Below, in pieces: positions 26,028 to 34,416 of a DNA stretch of 64,000 nucleotides. How positions within the stretch are numbered: position 1 is the first letter of the stretch; each line of letters starts with the position of its first letter. A model generated the notes under the pieces. It did no database searches and was not told the DNA's origin. It saw only the letters and a list, made by a program, of their open reading frames with translations. The translations under genes were made by a program, and so were the position numbers. This DNA is from DASVTR01 sp036382855 (lineage in GTDB: Bacteria > Acidobacteriota > Blastocatellia > Pyrinomonadales > Pyrinomonadaceae), in contig DASVPO010000009.1 in the NCBI GenBank assembly GCA_036382855.1, forward strand, positions 62,001-126,000, in the 5' to 3' direction.

Positions 26028-27068
26028 TCACCTGGCGAAATAACCGCGCTTGCTGCGCGCGGTGAGCTCTGGACGGTTAACGAGTTGGACGGCGATTGAC
26101 CGCCAGGAGCCGTCGCGCTGCTTGTTCGCCGGACTATAGCCTATGCTGTAGACCGTGCCGAGGTCGCGTATGACCTGCTCGTAGACACCCTTCAAATCTT
26201 CCACCTTGCGCGCACGGTAGAGAAGGCTGCCGCTCTCGGAAGCCAACTGCAAGAGTTGCTGTCGCGCTATCGCATAGGTGGCTTCAACCTCGTACCAGCG
26301 GCGTTCCCTGACCATCTCCGCTTCCGTATCCAGATAAATCGGGAGCACGATCGTATCCGATTGGCCCACTATCTTCAGCAACTCTTCAAAGCTCGTCGTT
26401 GACCCGTCGCCGTTAACATTCGGCAACGCGTTGTCAACTCCGTCCGTCATCACAACAACTGCCTTGCGTCGCTGCTCCACAGGGTTTTTCTCGAAGACAC
26501 GCTCGACGACAAAGCGCAGCGCGTCCCAGAAGTTTGTCCCGCCGACAGGCTTCTTAATGTTCTTGATGCGCTTTATCAACTCCGCGCGGTCGAGCGTTAA
26601 AGGCGAGACGACACTCGCGACGTTTGTGAACGTGACGACGCTGATGCGGTCTGTCGGGCGCGCCGCTTCCACAAAACGCTGCGCAGACTTTCTCACCAGG
26701 CCGAGCTTCTCCACGATGGAGCCGGAGAGATCAATCAACAAGACTAAATCAAACGGCGTCGCGGCTGAAGCGAAGAACGTGATTTCCTGCTCGACACCGT
26801 TTTCCAGGATGTGAAAATCCTTCTGCTGCAACTCTCCGACCGGCCGCTGCGGGTCTCGACCAAAGACGCTGACGTTGAGGTCAACCAGCTCTGTGTCAAC
26901 GCGAATCGTGTCCACTCCATCCTGCGCCTGCTGCGCGACGGGCGGCACAGGCGGCGGAGGCTCATCCTGCGCCCATACGCTTGAGAGGCAGACGAAGACG
27001 AGCAAGACAGACGCGGCTGAGCGCAGAAGGTTGAGAAGGATTCTCTTTCCCTGCGGCTTTTGAAACAT
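26028..27068 (-). CDS. Secreted VWFA-related protein (acidobacterial type), copy 2
   Basis: 346 residues if the start is ATG 27068, giving a normal signal peptide (MFQKPQGKRILLNLLRSAAS to SSVWAQ); ATG 27098 is the alternative and would overlap the preceding gene by 11 nt. The mature part opens with a short Pro-rich stretch, then TELVDLNVSVFGRD, DFHILENGVEQEITFF, and a VWA domain with LLIDLSGSIVEK (metal-site DxSGS) and VMTDGVDNALP. The end, DLGTVYSIGYSPANKQRDGSWRSI to KRGYFAR, is the acidobacterial VWFA-related signature. It is a paralogue of the upstream gene without the extra N-terminal beta domain. Function unknown; probably periplasmic or exported. Confidence 0.9.
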   Translation of the reverse strand: MFQKPQGKRILLNLLRSAASVLLVFVCLSSVWAQDEPPPPVPPVAQQAQDGVDTIRVDTELVDLNVSVFGRDPQRPVGELQQKDFHILENGVEQEITFFASAATPFDLVLLIDLSGSIVEKLGLVRKSAQRFVEAARPTDRISVVTFTNVASVVSPLTLDRAELIKRIKNIKKPVGGTNFWDALRFVVERVFEKNPVEQRRKAVVVMTDGVDNALPNVNGDGSTTSFEELLKIVGQSDTIVLPIYLDTEAEMVRERRWYEVEATYAIARQQLLQLASESGSLLYRARKVEDLKGVYEQVIRDLGTVYSIGYSPANKQRDGSWRSIAVQLVNRPELTARSKRGYFAR

Positions 27069-27087
27069 GACGACTGATGCCTGCTGC

Positions 27088-28815
27088 TTAGTTTGCATAA
27101 TAGCCGCGCTTGCCGCGCGCGACGGCGTTCGGCCGCGCGACGGCGACACGGATTGCGCGCCACTTACCGTTGCGCAGCCTGTTTGTCGGGCGATAGCCTA
27201 TGCTGTAGACCGTGCCGAGGTCTGCGACGACGCGCTCATACGCGCCCGCCAGATCTTCCAGTGCTTCGACTTCGTAGAAGATGCCGCCGCCCGCTTCGGC
27301 CAGTTCCTTCATACGGTCGTGTGCGAGGTCGAAGGTTTCGGGCTGAATGTCCAGCACGCTCAGAGACGAATACTCCGTCTCCGTATTGAGCCACAGAGAA
27401 TAGAGAACGCCGTCCAACTCGCGCACGCGGCCGAGCAGTTCATTGTAATCGAGCCTTGAGCCGTCGCCGGGAACGTTCGGCATAGTGCTGTCTAGGCCGT
27501 CGCTCATCAGGACGATGGCGTTGCGGCGCGAGTCGCGCGAGTTCTTCTGCAACTCCTCCATCGTGAAGTTGAGCGCGTCGTAAAGATTGGTGCTGCCCTG
27601 ATGCTTGTCTATGGAATTGATACTGCGGCGCAGAGCTTCGCGGTCGCTCGTCAGCGGCGAGACGACTACGTTGACAGAGCCGAAGGTGATGATGCCGATG
27701 CGGTCCGATGGGCGCGCGGCGTTGACAAAGTGCAGCGCCGCCTCGCGTATTACGTCCACGACATCCTGCGTCGAACTTGAAAGGTCAATGAGCAGCATGA
27801 GGTTGAAGGGCGCGGCGGCGGAATTGAAATGTGCTATCCGCTGCTCTACGCCGTCTTCGTAGACCTTGAAATCGCGCTCGCTGAGCCCGGTCAGGCCGCG
27901 ATTCGTGCCGCGGTCAATGACGCTCATGTTGACAGTGACGAGTTCCGTATCAACACGCACGATGTCGCCTTCGTCCACCTCTTCGGGCGTCGAAAAAGGT
28001 GTGGCGGGTGTGCCCGCGCCCGTTCCGCGACTGTCAGCGCCGACAAGCTGCGGCGGCCTGCGGACGCGCTCGTTGACAGGTGAACTATCAGGCTGCGGAG
28101 CCGTGTCGTTGTCAGACGACGGCGTTCCAACGTTTGCTTCAAGCTGCGAGGCAGCGGGCGAGAGCGTGATGCGTCCGCGTTCGGAGCGCAGGCGCAAGGT
28201 GTTGCGGCCCTGTCCTAAGGTCGTATGAAAAAGGCGGTCGCTGGTGTTGGCGGAAGCTGAGGCGATTGCTGACGAATCAATGCGGCCGCTCAGGGTTTCC
28301 GCTGTGATGTCTGCGTTGCCGTCCGCAGAGACTCCGGCGCGTATGTCGCCCTTGATGGTGCGCGCTTTGAGTTCGGCGGGCAGGCCGCGCACGTCAATCT
28401 CGCCGCTGCTGGTGACGATTTCCGCACGTGCTCGTTCAGGCAGACGAACAAGCAGGTCAACTCGTGCGGGCGGTGTGCCGGGCCGCTGACGCGCGACGCT
28501 GATCTTCAAAAGTTTTTCCGTGCGTTCGATGACGACGGGCGTGCTCTTCGACGGTGCACCGTTAATTGTCGCTGTCACGGAGACGTTTTTTTCGTTCCAG
28601 ACTTCGATGCTCACGCCGCCGCGCCAGTTTTCAATGCGCAAAGCACTATTGGCAGGCAGGTCAACGCGCACGCCTTCATCGAAAGCTTGGGACGAGGCGG
28701 AAAGGAGAAAGCAGAGCGCCAGAAGACCAGAGACCAGAGCCGGAAGTGCAAACCGACGAGTATGCGTTAGACGCTGGACGCTGGACTCTGAACTCTGAAC
28801 TCGCTTCGTCTTCAC
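27088..28815 (-). CDS. Secreted VWFA-related protein with N-terminal DUF4097-like domain, copy 1
   Basis: 575 residues from GTG 28815, with AAGGGG 9 nt before it. After the signal peptide (hydrophobic LPALVSGLLALCFLLSASS) comes a repeated beta-strand domain resembling DUF4097/adhesin-like repeats (about 45-220: IVTSSGEIDVRGL, ITAETLSGRIDSS, LRSERGRITLS), a disordered linker, and a VWFA domain with LLIDLSSSTQDVV and VLMSDGLDSTMP. The C-terminus GTVYSIGYRPTNR to KRGYYAN matches copy 2. Residues 6-32 are encoded by heptamer units, so the n-region and part of the signal peptide derive from a repeat array. Confidence 0.9.
   Translation of the reverse strand: MKTKRVQSSESSVQRLTHTRRFALPALVSGLLALCFLLSASSQAFDEGVRVDLPANSALRIENWRGGVSIEVWNEKNVSVTATINGAPSKSTPVVIERTEKLLKISVARQRPGTPPARVDLLVRLPERARAEIVTSSGEIDVRGLPAELKARTIKGDIRAGVSADGNADITAETLSGRIDSSAIASASANTSDRLFHTTLGQGRNTLRLRSERGRITLSPAASQLEANVGTPSSDNDTAPQPDSSPVNERVRRPPQLVGADSRGTGAGTPATPFSTPEEVDEGDIVRVDTELVTVNMSVIDRGTNRGLTGLSERDFKVYEDGVEQRIAHFNSAAAPFNLMLLIDLSSSTQDVVDVIREAALHFVNAARPSDRIGIITFGSVNVVVSPLTSDREALRRSINSIDKHQGSTNLYDALNFTMEELQKNSRDSRRNAIVLMSDGLDSTMPNVPGDGSRLDYNELLGRVRELDGVLYSLWLNTETEYSSLSVLDIQPETFDLAHDRMKELAEAGGGIFYEVEALEDLAGAYERVVADLGTVYSIGYRPTNRLRNGKWRAIRVAVARPNAVARGKRGYYAN
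28719..28806. repeat. Inverted heptamer array lying inside the start of the VWFA-1 gene
   Basis: Plus-strand units CGTTAGA, CGCTGGA, CGCTGGA, CTCTGAA, CTCTGAA run head to tail at 28765-28799. About 25 nt away the inverted, diverged counterpart (ACCAGAG repeated, within 28719-28740) follows. Unlike the other arrays this one is translated, as the n-region and hydrophobic core of the signal peptide. Confidence 0.75.
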
Positions 28816-28836
28816 TTTGCAGTTCCCCTTTCTTTT

Positions 28837-29844
28837 TTACCTATCCAACGGAATAGCGCGCAGGCATTCACGAATGATAGTTTCGGCGTTGATGCCTTCG
28901 GCTTCGGCGCGAAAGTTGGGGAGAATGCGGTGTCTGAGTACAGGGTACGCCACTCTGCGTACATCATCAAACCCAGCGGCGAAGCGACCGTCGAAAAGCG
29001 CCTCGGCCTTCGCGCCTAAGATGAGCGCCTGCCCGGCGCGCGGCCCCGCTCCCCAACGCACGTTTTCGTTTGCGTAGGCTATCGCGTCGGGCGTCTGCGG
29101 GCGCGTCGCGCGCACAAGGCGCGCAGCATAGGCGATAACGTTTGTCGCCACCGGCACATCGCGGACAATCTCCTGAATTCGCAGCAAGGTCGCGCCGTCA
29201 ATGACGGGACGCACCTCAGCCCTCTTGTTTGCTGTCGTCTGCGCGATAATCAACTGCTCTTCGTCGGCCGCCGGATAGCCTATGACAATCTCGAAGAGAA
29301 AACGGTCGAGCTGCGCTTCGGGCAGATGATACGTGCCTTCCTGCTCAATAGGGTTTTCGGTGGCGAGCACGAAGAAGGGTTTTTCCAGCAGGTAGCGCAC
29401 GCCTGCGGCAGTCACCTGTCCCTCCTGCATCGCTTCGAGGAGCGCGGCCTGCGTCTTCGGGGGAGCGCGGTTAATCTCGTCCGCGAGCACTATGTTGGCG
29501 AAGACAGGGCCACGAATAAAACGGGCCTCGCGGCGGCCAGTCGCGCGGTCTTCTTCGATAACCTCCGTGCCTGTGATGTCGGAAGGCATGAGGTCCGGCG
29601 TAAACTGTATGCGATTGAAACTGAGGCGAAGCGATTGGGCGAGCGTCTTGACGAGCAGCGTTTTGGCGAGGCCGGGCACACCGCGCAGCAAACAGTGGCC
29701 GCCGCAGGCAACCGCCACCATCAACTGCCTGACGACTTCGCGCTGGCCCACTATGACGCGCGCAATCTCCGCCTCCAACTCCGCGAGAGACTGCTGCAAA
29801 GTGTCAACGGTTGCGGCCCTTTCGCTCTCGTTAGTAACCTGCAT
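28837..29844 (-). CDS. MoxR-family AAA+ ATPase
   Basis: 335 residues, the usual MoxR length. Walker A is seen as GVPGLAKTLLVKTLAQ near residue 55, Walker B as NIVLADEINRAPPKTQAALLEAM, sensor 1 in VLATENPIEQEGTYHLPEAQLDRFL, and the C-terminal lid with GAGPRAGQALILGAKA. MoxR proteins use ATP to remodel or insert cofactors into client complexes together with VWA proteins. Five VWA, DUF58 or BatA-type genes follow on the same strand, starting 21 nt downstream, so this is probably the head of the operon. Confidence 0.94.
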   Translation of the reverse strand: MQVTNESERAATVDTLQQSLAELEAEIARVIVGQREVVRQLMVAVACGGHCLLRGVPGLAKTLLVKTLAQSLRLSFNRIQFTPDLMPSDITGTEVIEEDRATGRREARFIRGPVFANIVLADEINRAPPKTQAALLEAMQEGQVTAAGVRYLLEKPFFVLATENPIEQEGTYHLPEAQLDRFLFEIVIGYPAADEEQLIIAQTTANKRAEVRPVIDGATLLRIQEIVRDVPVATNVIAYAARLVRATRPQTPDAIAYANENVRWGAGPRAGQALILGAKAEALFDGRFAAGFDDVRRVAYPVLRHRILPNFRAEAEGINAETIIRECLRAIPLDR

Positions 29845-29849
29845 GGTCC

Positions 29850-29937
29850 GTAAATGGTAAACGGTAAATGGTAAATAGTGAATAGAAAACGGGCCTTATT
29901 CTTATCCATACGTCATTTACCGCTCACGCTTTACGAG
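29850..29937. repeat. Inverted heptamer array between the TPR and MoxR genes (GTAAATG units)
   Basis: Five tandem units GTAAATG, GTAAACG, GTAAATG, GTAAATA, GTGAATA occupy 29850-29884; the inverted partner at about 29911-29937 is diverged (CATTTAC, CGCTCAC, GCTTTAC). The TPR gene's TAA stop is part of the last unit. Confidence 0.8.
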
Positions 29938-30281
29938 TCTTCACGACAGAACTCCGTGCCGGTTTCAGAATTTGTTCCGGCCAGCAAGCCTTCCATGTGC
30001 TGCCGCGCTTTCCATGCACCTGTGCGATTGGCGGCCTCTATGCCTTCGGTCCATGCGCGGCGCGCTTCTTCTGTTTGCCCCTGATTCTGGAGCGCCGTGC
30101 CGAGCATCTGGTAGGCGGCTGTGTAATCCCTGTTAACGCGCACGACGTTGCGGAACGCACCGGCCGCCTCGCTCCATCTTTCAACTTTGAAATACTCGTT
30201 TGCCAGACCATACCAGATCATCGCGTCGTCCGGCTGCTCGCGGGCCATCGTCTCGAAGATTTCCAATCGCGATTGCGTCAT
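29931..30281 (-). CDS. Small tetratricopeptide-repeat protein
   Basis: 116 residues with about two and a half TPR helix pairs: DAMIWYGLANEYFKVERWSEAAGAFRNVV, then DYTAAYQMLGTALQNQGQTEEARRAWTEGIEAA. No signal peptide, so it is probably a cytoplasmic protein-protein adaptor. It lies between pilT and moxR on the same strand; a link to either is only positional. The stop codon falls in the adjacent heptamer array. Confidence 0.85.
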   Translation of the reverse strand: MTQSRLEIFETMAREQPDDAMIWYGLANEYFKVERWSEAAGAFRNVVRVNRDYTAAYQMLGTALQNQGQTEEARRAWTEGIEAANRTGAWKARQHMEGLLAGTNSETGTEFCREDS

Positions 30282-30311
30282 CGCTCGTCGCTCCTTGCAG
30301 GATGAGGGCTG

Positions 30312-31526
30312 CTATTCAATCATGTCGAGCATTGAGCTGGAAGAGGGCGTTGAAGGGCGCATGGACGTGACGCTTGCGCCGCCCATGTCTGCGAGGCGCA
30401 GCAGCAGGTTGTTCTGGTTGGTGGCATAAGCCAGCGCTTCCTCCTTCGCCACCAGCCCGTTGCGAATAAACTGTTCAATTACCGAGTCGAACGTCTGCAT
30501 TCCTTCCTGATCGCCCTGCTCCATCGCATCCACGAGCGATTTACCTTCGGACTCGCCCTTCTCTACATACTCTTTCGTGCGCGAGGTGGCCTTCAGGATT
30601 TCTATGGCGGCGATGCGCCCCTTCTGGTCGGCGCGCGGAATGAGTCGTTGCGAGACGATGTAGCGAAACGATTGCGCGATGCGATTACGGATGGCCTGCT
30701 CCTCGTTTTTCGGGAAGACGCCGATGATGCGGTCAACGGTCTTCGAGGCGTCAATGGTATGAAGCGTGGAGAGCACGAGGTGGCCCGTCTCTGCCGCTTC
30801 GAGCGCGACTTCAATCGTTTCGCGGTCGCGCATCTCTCCGACAAGGATGACCTTCGGAGCTTGACGGAGCGCGGCGCGCAGGGCGAGCGCGAAGTCAGGC
30901 GTGTCCGAATGAAGCTCGCGCTGGTGCACGGTCGAATTCTTATGAACGTGTAGAAACTCTATCGGGTCTTCGATAGTAACGATGTGGTAATACTTCGTCT
31001 CGTTTATGAGGTCAATGACGGCGGCCAGCGTAGAGCTTTTCCCAGAGCCGGTCGGGCCTGTCACCAGCACGATGCCGTTCTTTAACTCGGCAATGTTTTT
31101 CAGTTGAGGCGGCAAATTCAAGTTTGCAAAGTTCGGCGGGTTGGCAGGGATAACGCGCATGACGATGGCGTGCGTTCCGCGCTGCATGAAGATGTTGACG
31201 CGGAAGCGCGCGAGGCCGGGAGCGCTGAAGGAAAGGTCTGCCGAGCCTAACTTTTCGAGATTCTGCGCGGCCACGGGTTGATTGCCGATGATGAGCTTGG
31301 CGATGCCTGCCGTGTGCGCGGGCGTCAGCTTTTCGAGGCCCGGAACGGGCACGCCCTGTAGTTTGCCGACAAGCTCGACCTGCGGCGGGCGTCCCGGCGA
31401 AAAAATAAGGTCGCTCACCTTGTCCGAGATACCGAGCATACGCTGTAGGACAGAGACAAAGTTTGGCGGCTGTGGTGCAACGGGTTGCCCCGCCGGAGGA
31501 GTCGTCGGTGATTGAGGAGTGCTCAT
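30312..31526 (-). CDS. pilT: Type IV pilus retraction ATPase PilT
   Basis: 404 residues. PilT-type marks are Walker A VTGPTGSGKSSTLAAVIDLIN, the Asp box TIEDPIEFLH, Walker B ILVGEMRDRETIEVALEAAETGHLVLSTLHT and the AIRNRIAQSFRYIVSQRLIPR segment close to the AIRNLIRE signature. The N-terminus is a Pro/Gln-rich extension and the C-terminus is Ser/Met rich. PilT drives pilus disassembly and twitching motility; PilT and PilU are hard to separate by sequence alone. No other pilus gene is in the window, so this is a detached copy within the membrane/VWA cluster. Confidence 0.93.
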   Translation of the reverse strand: MSTPQSPTTPPAGQPVAPQPPNFVSVLQRMLGISDKVSDLIFSPGRPPQVELVGKLQGVPVPGLEKLTPAHTAGIAKLIIGNQPVAAQNLEKLGSADLSFSAPGLARFRVNIFMQRGTHAIVMRVIPANPPNFANLNLPPQLKNIAELKNGIVLVTGPTGSGKSSTLAAVIDLINETKYYHIVTIEDPIEFLHVHKNSTVHQRELHSDTPDFALALRAALRQAPKVILVGEMRDRETIEVALEAAETGHLVLSTLHTIDASKTVDRIIGVFPKNEEQAIRNRIAQSFRYIVSQRLIPRADQKGRIAAIEILKATSRTKEYVEKGESEGKSLVDAMEQGDQEGMQTFDSVIEQFIRNGLVAKEEALAYATNQNNLLLRLADMGGASVTSMRPSTPSSSSMLDMIE

Positions 31527-31532
31527 AAAGTT

Positions 31533-31618
31533 AGTGATGAGTGATGAGTGATGAGTGATGAGTAATGAGTTAAGAGCAGTTGCTTTTACTCATCACTCAT
31601 TACTCATCACTCATCACT
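31533..31618. repeat. Inverted heptamer array between the DUF4159 and pilT genes (GTGATGA units)
   Basis: Five GTGATGA/GTAATGA units at 31533-31569 face inverted copies at 31589-31618; the first 30 nt match with one mismatch. It fills the gap between the DUF4159 stop and the pilT start and is nearly the same sequence as the arrays after rbfA and accD. Confidence 0.92.
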
Positions 31619-31624
31619 TCTTTT

Positions 31625-32380
31625 CTAATGTGTTAAGGCGTAGACGATGACGTTGACGCCGAAGCGTGTGTTGTCTTTAGTCGCAAAGCGTTTGTTAGTC
31701 CAGTCGTAGTTCCATTCGCAGCCATAGTCTTTGTTGGAGTAGAGGACGCTGATGCGCCCGTCAATCTCTATGGCTTTCAGGTAATCGTGGACGGTGTCGT
31801 CGCCCCAGCCGTTAAGCTCGTGGGAGGTGGCGGGCGGCCCGTCCTTGAATTTGAAGAAGGCGTGATAAAGCGGGTGCTGGTTGGGCAGCTTGCCGAGCGC
31901 TTCCGCGGGGCGGTCGAGCACGGCCTTGATTTCGCTCTCGAAGGTCTTGGCAAACGTGCCGTCAACATCGTGGTTGCAGTCGTCAACGAACATGAAGCCG
32001 CCATTGCGCAGGTAGCGGCGCAGGTTAACGCGCTCGGCTTCCGTAAAGCGGACGAGCTTGTTGCCTGTCAGGTAAACGAACGGGTAATCATGCAGCCGCT
32101 CCGAGCCGACATCCACGATGCGCTCGTTCGGGTCAACGCGAATCGAGGTGTATTCGACGAGCGAGTTCAGCAAATTCGAAGGCATCTTCGGGTCTGCGTC
32201 CCAGTTGCCTGACGCGTAGCGCAGGCGCGCGAAGGTAAAACCGCTGACGGCGCTCAAAGGGCGCGCGTGTGCGGAAGCTGTTTCCGCGTCGCCACCGAAG
32301 GCTGCGACTTTTTTGTCGAGCGAGGCGGCGACGGCAGTTGCGGCGATGAGCGAATTGCCAACGAATTTGCGACGATTCAT
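31625..32380 (-). CDS. DUF4159 protein with twin-arginine-type N-terminus
   Basis: 251 residues. The start MNRRKFVGNSLIAATAVAAS has a twin-arginine-like RRKF motif and a hydrophobic stretch, so export by Tat is likely. The body shows the DUF4159 pattern: FTFARLRYASGNWDADPKMPSNLLN, YPFVYLTGNKLVRFTEAE, YLRNGGFMFVDDCNH and HPLYHAFF, ending in a beta-rich part. DUF4159 proteins are usual members of MoxR-DUF58-BatA clusters; here the gene is separated from moxR by pilT and a TPR gene. Function unknown. Confidence 0.88.
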   Translation of the reverse strand: MNRRKFVGNSLIAATAVAASLDKKVAAFGGDAETASAHARPLSAVSGFTFARLRYASGNWDADPKMPSNLLNSLVEYTSIRVDPNERIVDVGSERLHDYPFVYLTGNKLVRFTEAERVNLRRYLRNGGFMFVDDCNHDVDGTFAKTFESEIKAVLDRPAEALGKLPNQHPLYHAFFKFKDGPPATSHELNGWGDDTVHDYLKAIEIDGRISVLYSNKDYGCEWNYDWTNKRFATKDNTRFGVNVIVYALTH

Positions 32381-32582
32381 TAGTTAAATCTCCCGTTTCA
32401 TGCTCAAAGGTCGAGCGCGGCAGCAAAGTTTCACGACCGGCCCGTGACCAAAAATAAATCTTTAGCGCGAACAACTGCGACATAAAGGGCGTACATCCAA
32501 ATAGAGCAAGACCAGAGGGACGCTCGGCGCAGGTCAGGGTCGGGCCTCCTGAAACTTGACGAAAGAGAGGCGCTGGAAAGAG

Positions 32583-32840
32583 ATGGCAACATACAGAGAC
32601 CCTGTGCGATGCTTTGCTCCAATCGAAGTCGTTGAGCGCCTGCTGGAAATTCGTGCCGAAGCGGGTTTCTCTCCCGTTGTATATCTCGTCTCGCCCGATG
32701 ATTTGGCGGCGTGTTTGGACGCATACGGATTTGACGTTTACAATTTTTCCGATTCCGAAGCGGCTTTTCACTTCGGAGATTACCGCGCGCCACTCGCTCC
32801 CGGCGGCGACCGTGCGCATAGCTCTTTAACCACGCATTAA
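32583..32840 (+). CDS. Small hypothetical protein
   Basis: 85 residues from ATG 32583 (a TTG at 32556 is possible). I do not recognise it. The sequence alternates well between hydrophobic and charged residues (PIEVVERLLEIRAEAGFSPVVYLVSPDD, YGFDVYNFSDSEAAFHFGDYRAP) and looks like a folded small domain. It is read opposite to the flanking genes, and its stop codon runs into a GGTAAAA array. Two antisense frames over the same bases look like random sequence. Confidence 0.5.
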   Translation: MATYRDPVRCFAPIEVVERLLEIRAEAGFSPVVYLVSPDDLAACLDAYGFDVYNFSDSEAAFHFGDYRAPLAPGGDRAHSSLTTH

Positions 32841-32934
32841 AGTAAGGTAAAAGTAAAAAGGTAAAAGGTAAAAGTCAGGCTGAAGCCACTTTAAATAAAT
32901 TTGGCTTCCCCTCACTTTTGCCTTTTTACTTTTC
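32838..32934. repeat. Inverted GGTAAAA array between convergent genes
   Basis: The left arm has GGTAAAA-type units from 32844 to about 32873; the right arm (about 32913-32934) is the inverted copy CTTTTGCCTTTTTACTTTTC, one unit shorter. An inner GAAGCCA/TGGCTTC stem brackets the loop. It overlaps the stop codons of both the small hypothetical gene and the SpoIIE phosphatase gene. Confidence 0.88.
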
Positions 32935-34237
32935 ATAGTGCCTTGATGATAAAGAACGTCATGTCGTCGCCCGCGCCGCGCCCGTCAGTCCATTCGAGCA
33001 CATCCTTCTGAATAAAGGTTATCAGGTCGTTGGCCGTTAAGTGCCGCCCCTCGCGCACGTTCTTTTCGAGGCGTGCACGCCCATATTCCTCGCCCTTTTC
33101 GTTCATCGCTTCCGTCACGCCGTCCGTGTAGAGCACAAGGGTCTGCCCGGATTCTATCGCCTGATAATACTCGTAATAACGCGTGTCCCTGAACATTCCG
33201 AGCGGGATGCCGCCGCGCTCAATAAAACGCGCCGTGCCGTCCGCATCCATCAGGAGCGGCGGGTTGTGCCCGGCGTTGGTGTAGGCGAGAGTTTTGTTCG
33301 AGGTGTCCAGGACACCGTAGAAGGCTGTCACGAACTGGTTGCGTTCGATTGACTCCCAGAGCAGATAGTTGACCTTCGCCATAGAGATGTGGGGCGCGTA
33401 GCCGATGTGGATGGCGGCGCGCAAAGAGGCGCGCAGGAACGCCATCAGAAGCGCCGCCGGAACGCCCTTGCCGGAAACGTCCGCAATCACAATGCCTATC
33501 TGGTCTTCGTAGATACTGACCCAATCGTAGTAATCGCCCGATACCTCTTCGGTCGAAAAGTTGTAGGCGCAGATGTCGAAGCCTTCGAGCTTCGGGTCGT
33601 CTGCCGGAAGCAGCTCAAGCTGCACTTGCCGCGCGACTTCGAGCTGGCCTTCGAGCCGCTTCTTCTCAATCAACTGCTCATGCAGCATCACCTTCTCGAT
33701 GATAATCGCAACCTGCGAAGCCAGCAGCAAGAGCACCTGTAAATCGTCGGGCGTGTAGGCGTTCAAACGGTCGCTTTCAAGGTCGAAGACGCCTATCACC
33801 TCTTCGTTGGAGATAATGGGAGCGACCATCTCGGAGCGCGTTTCCTCACGCGCGTTGACATAACGAGGGTCTGTACGCACGTCAGGCGAAATCACAGGCT
33901 CGCCCGTCAGAGCGACTGTGCCGATAATGCCCTCGCCCATCTTCAGGCGCAGGTCCAGCAGTTCCTCTATGTCGTAGCCACGGACGGCTTCCGTGTGAAA
34001 GACGCAAGCCTGCCCAGGCTTTTTGTTTGCGCCCGTCATCGCACACTTCAAGACGAAGATTCCGGCAGCATCATAAGGAATCAACGAGTCGAGCGTATCC
34101 ATCACCAGATGCAGAACTTCCTGCAAGTCGAGCGAGCGACTAATCTTCTTGGTGATGTCCAGCAGCAGGCGCAGCTTGTCCGTGACGGTGAGTTGCACCG
34201 CGGGAGCGGCCGCTGCTTCTTTCAGATGCTCCGACAT
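32933..34237 (-). CDS. GAF domain plus SpoIIE/PP2C serine phosphatase (RsbU-like)
   Basis: 434 residues: an N-terminal helix, a GAF sensor domain (about 25-190), a short coiled linker (EKKRLEGQLEVARQVQLELLP) and a C-terminal PPM/SpoIIE phosphatase with SGDYYDW, IADVSGKGVPAALLMA, NAGHNPPLL, YTDGVTEAMN and AGDDMTFFIIKAL, which carry the metal-binding acidic residues. Such enzymes dephosphorylate STAS anti-sigma antagonists in partner-switching stress control. A STAS protein is encoded at 49931-50278, but a link over that distance is only a suggestion. Confidence 0.93.
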   Translation of the reverse strand: MSEHLKEAAAAPAVQLTVTDKLRLLLDITKKISRSLDLQEVLHLVMDTLDSLIPYDAAGIFVLKCAMTGANKKPGQACVFHTEAVRGYDIEELLDLRLKMGEGIIGTVALTGEPVISPDVRTDPRYVNAREETRSEMVAPIISNEEVIGVFDLESDRLNAYTPDDLQVLLLLASQVAIIIEKVMLHEQLIEKKRLEGQLEVARQVQLELLPADDPKLEGFDICAYNFSTEEVSGDYYDWVSIYEDQIGIVIADVSGKGVPAALLMAFLRASLRAAIHIGYAPHISMAKVNYLLWESIERNQFVTAFYGVLDTSNKTLAYTNAGHNPPLLMDADGTARFIERGGIPLGMFRDTRYYEYYQAIESGQTLVLYTDGVTEAMNEKGEEYGRARLEKNVREGRHLTANDLITFIQKDVLEWTDGRGAGDDMTFFIIKAL

Positions 34238-34305
34238 AATTGTTTCAGTCTCGATTCACTCGCCGCCGCAGACGCTCGAACACCTATGCGGCAATCCAAC
34301 TATTG

Positions 34306-34334
34306 ATTATACCCGCTCCCCTCAAAACGAAGAA
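34306..34334 (-). promoter_or_regulatory. Possible promoter of the GAF-SpoIIE gene
   Basis: A perfect TATAAT on the minus strand (34311 to 34306) lies about 70 nt ahead of the start codon. The box 17 nt further up (TTCTTC, 34334 to 34329) is a poor -35, so this may be an activator-dependent promoter or chance. Confidence 0.3.
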
Positions 34335-34416
34335 GAATTAAAAGCAGCCTTCCAGAAGCCGGAACACAAGCCTGAAGCCCGTTTCACCTAAGTTTTCTTT
34401 CTTCACGTCTCTTTTT

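Noticed and set aside
32133..32819. A 228-codon minus-strand frame upstream of the DUF4159 gene
   Set aside because: It overlaps the twin-arginine N-terminus of the DUF4159 gene in another frame and the small plus-strand gene; no ribosome-binding site, random-looking protein.
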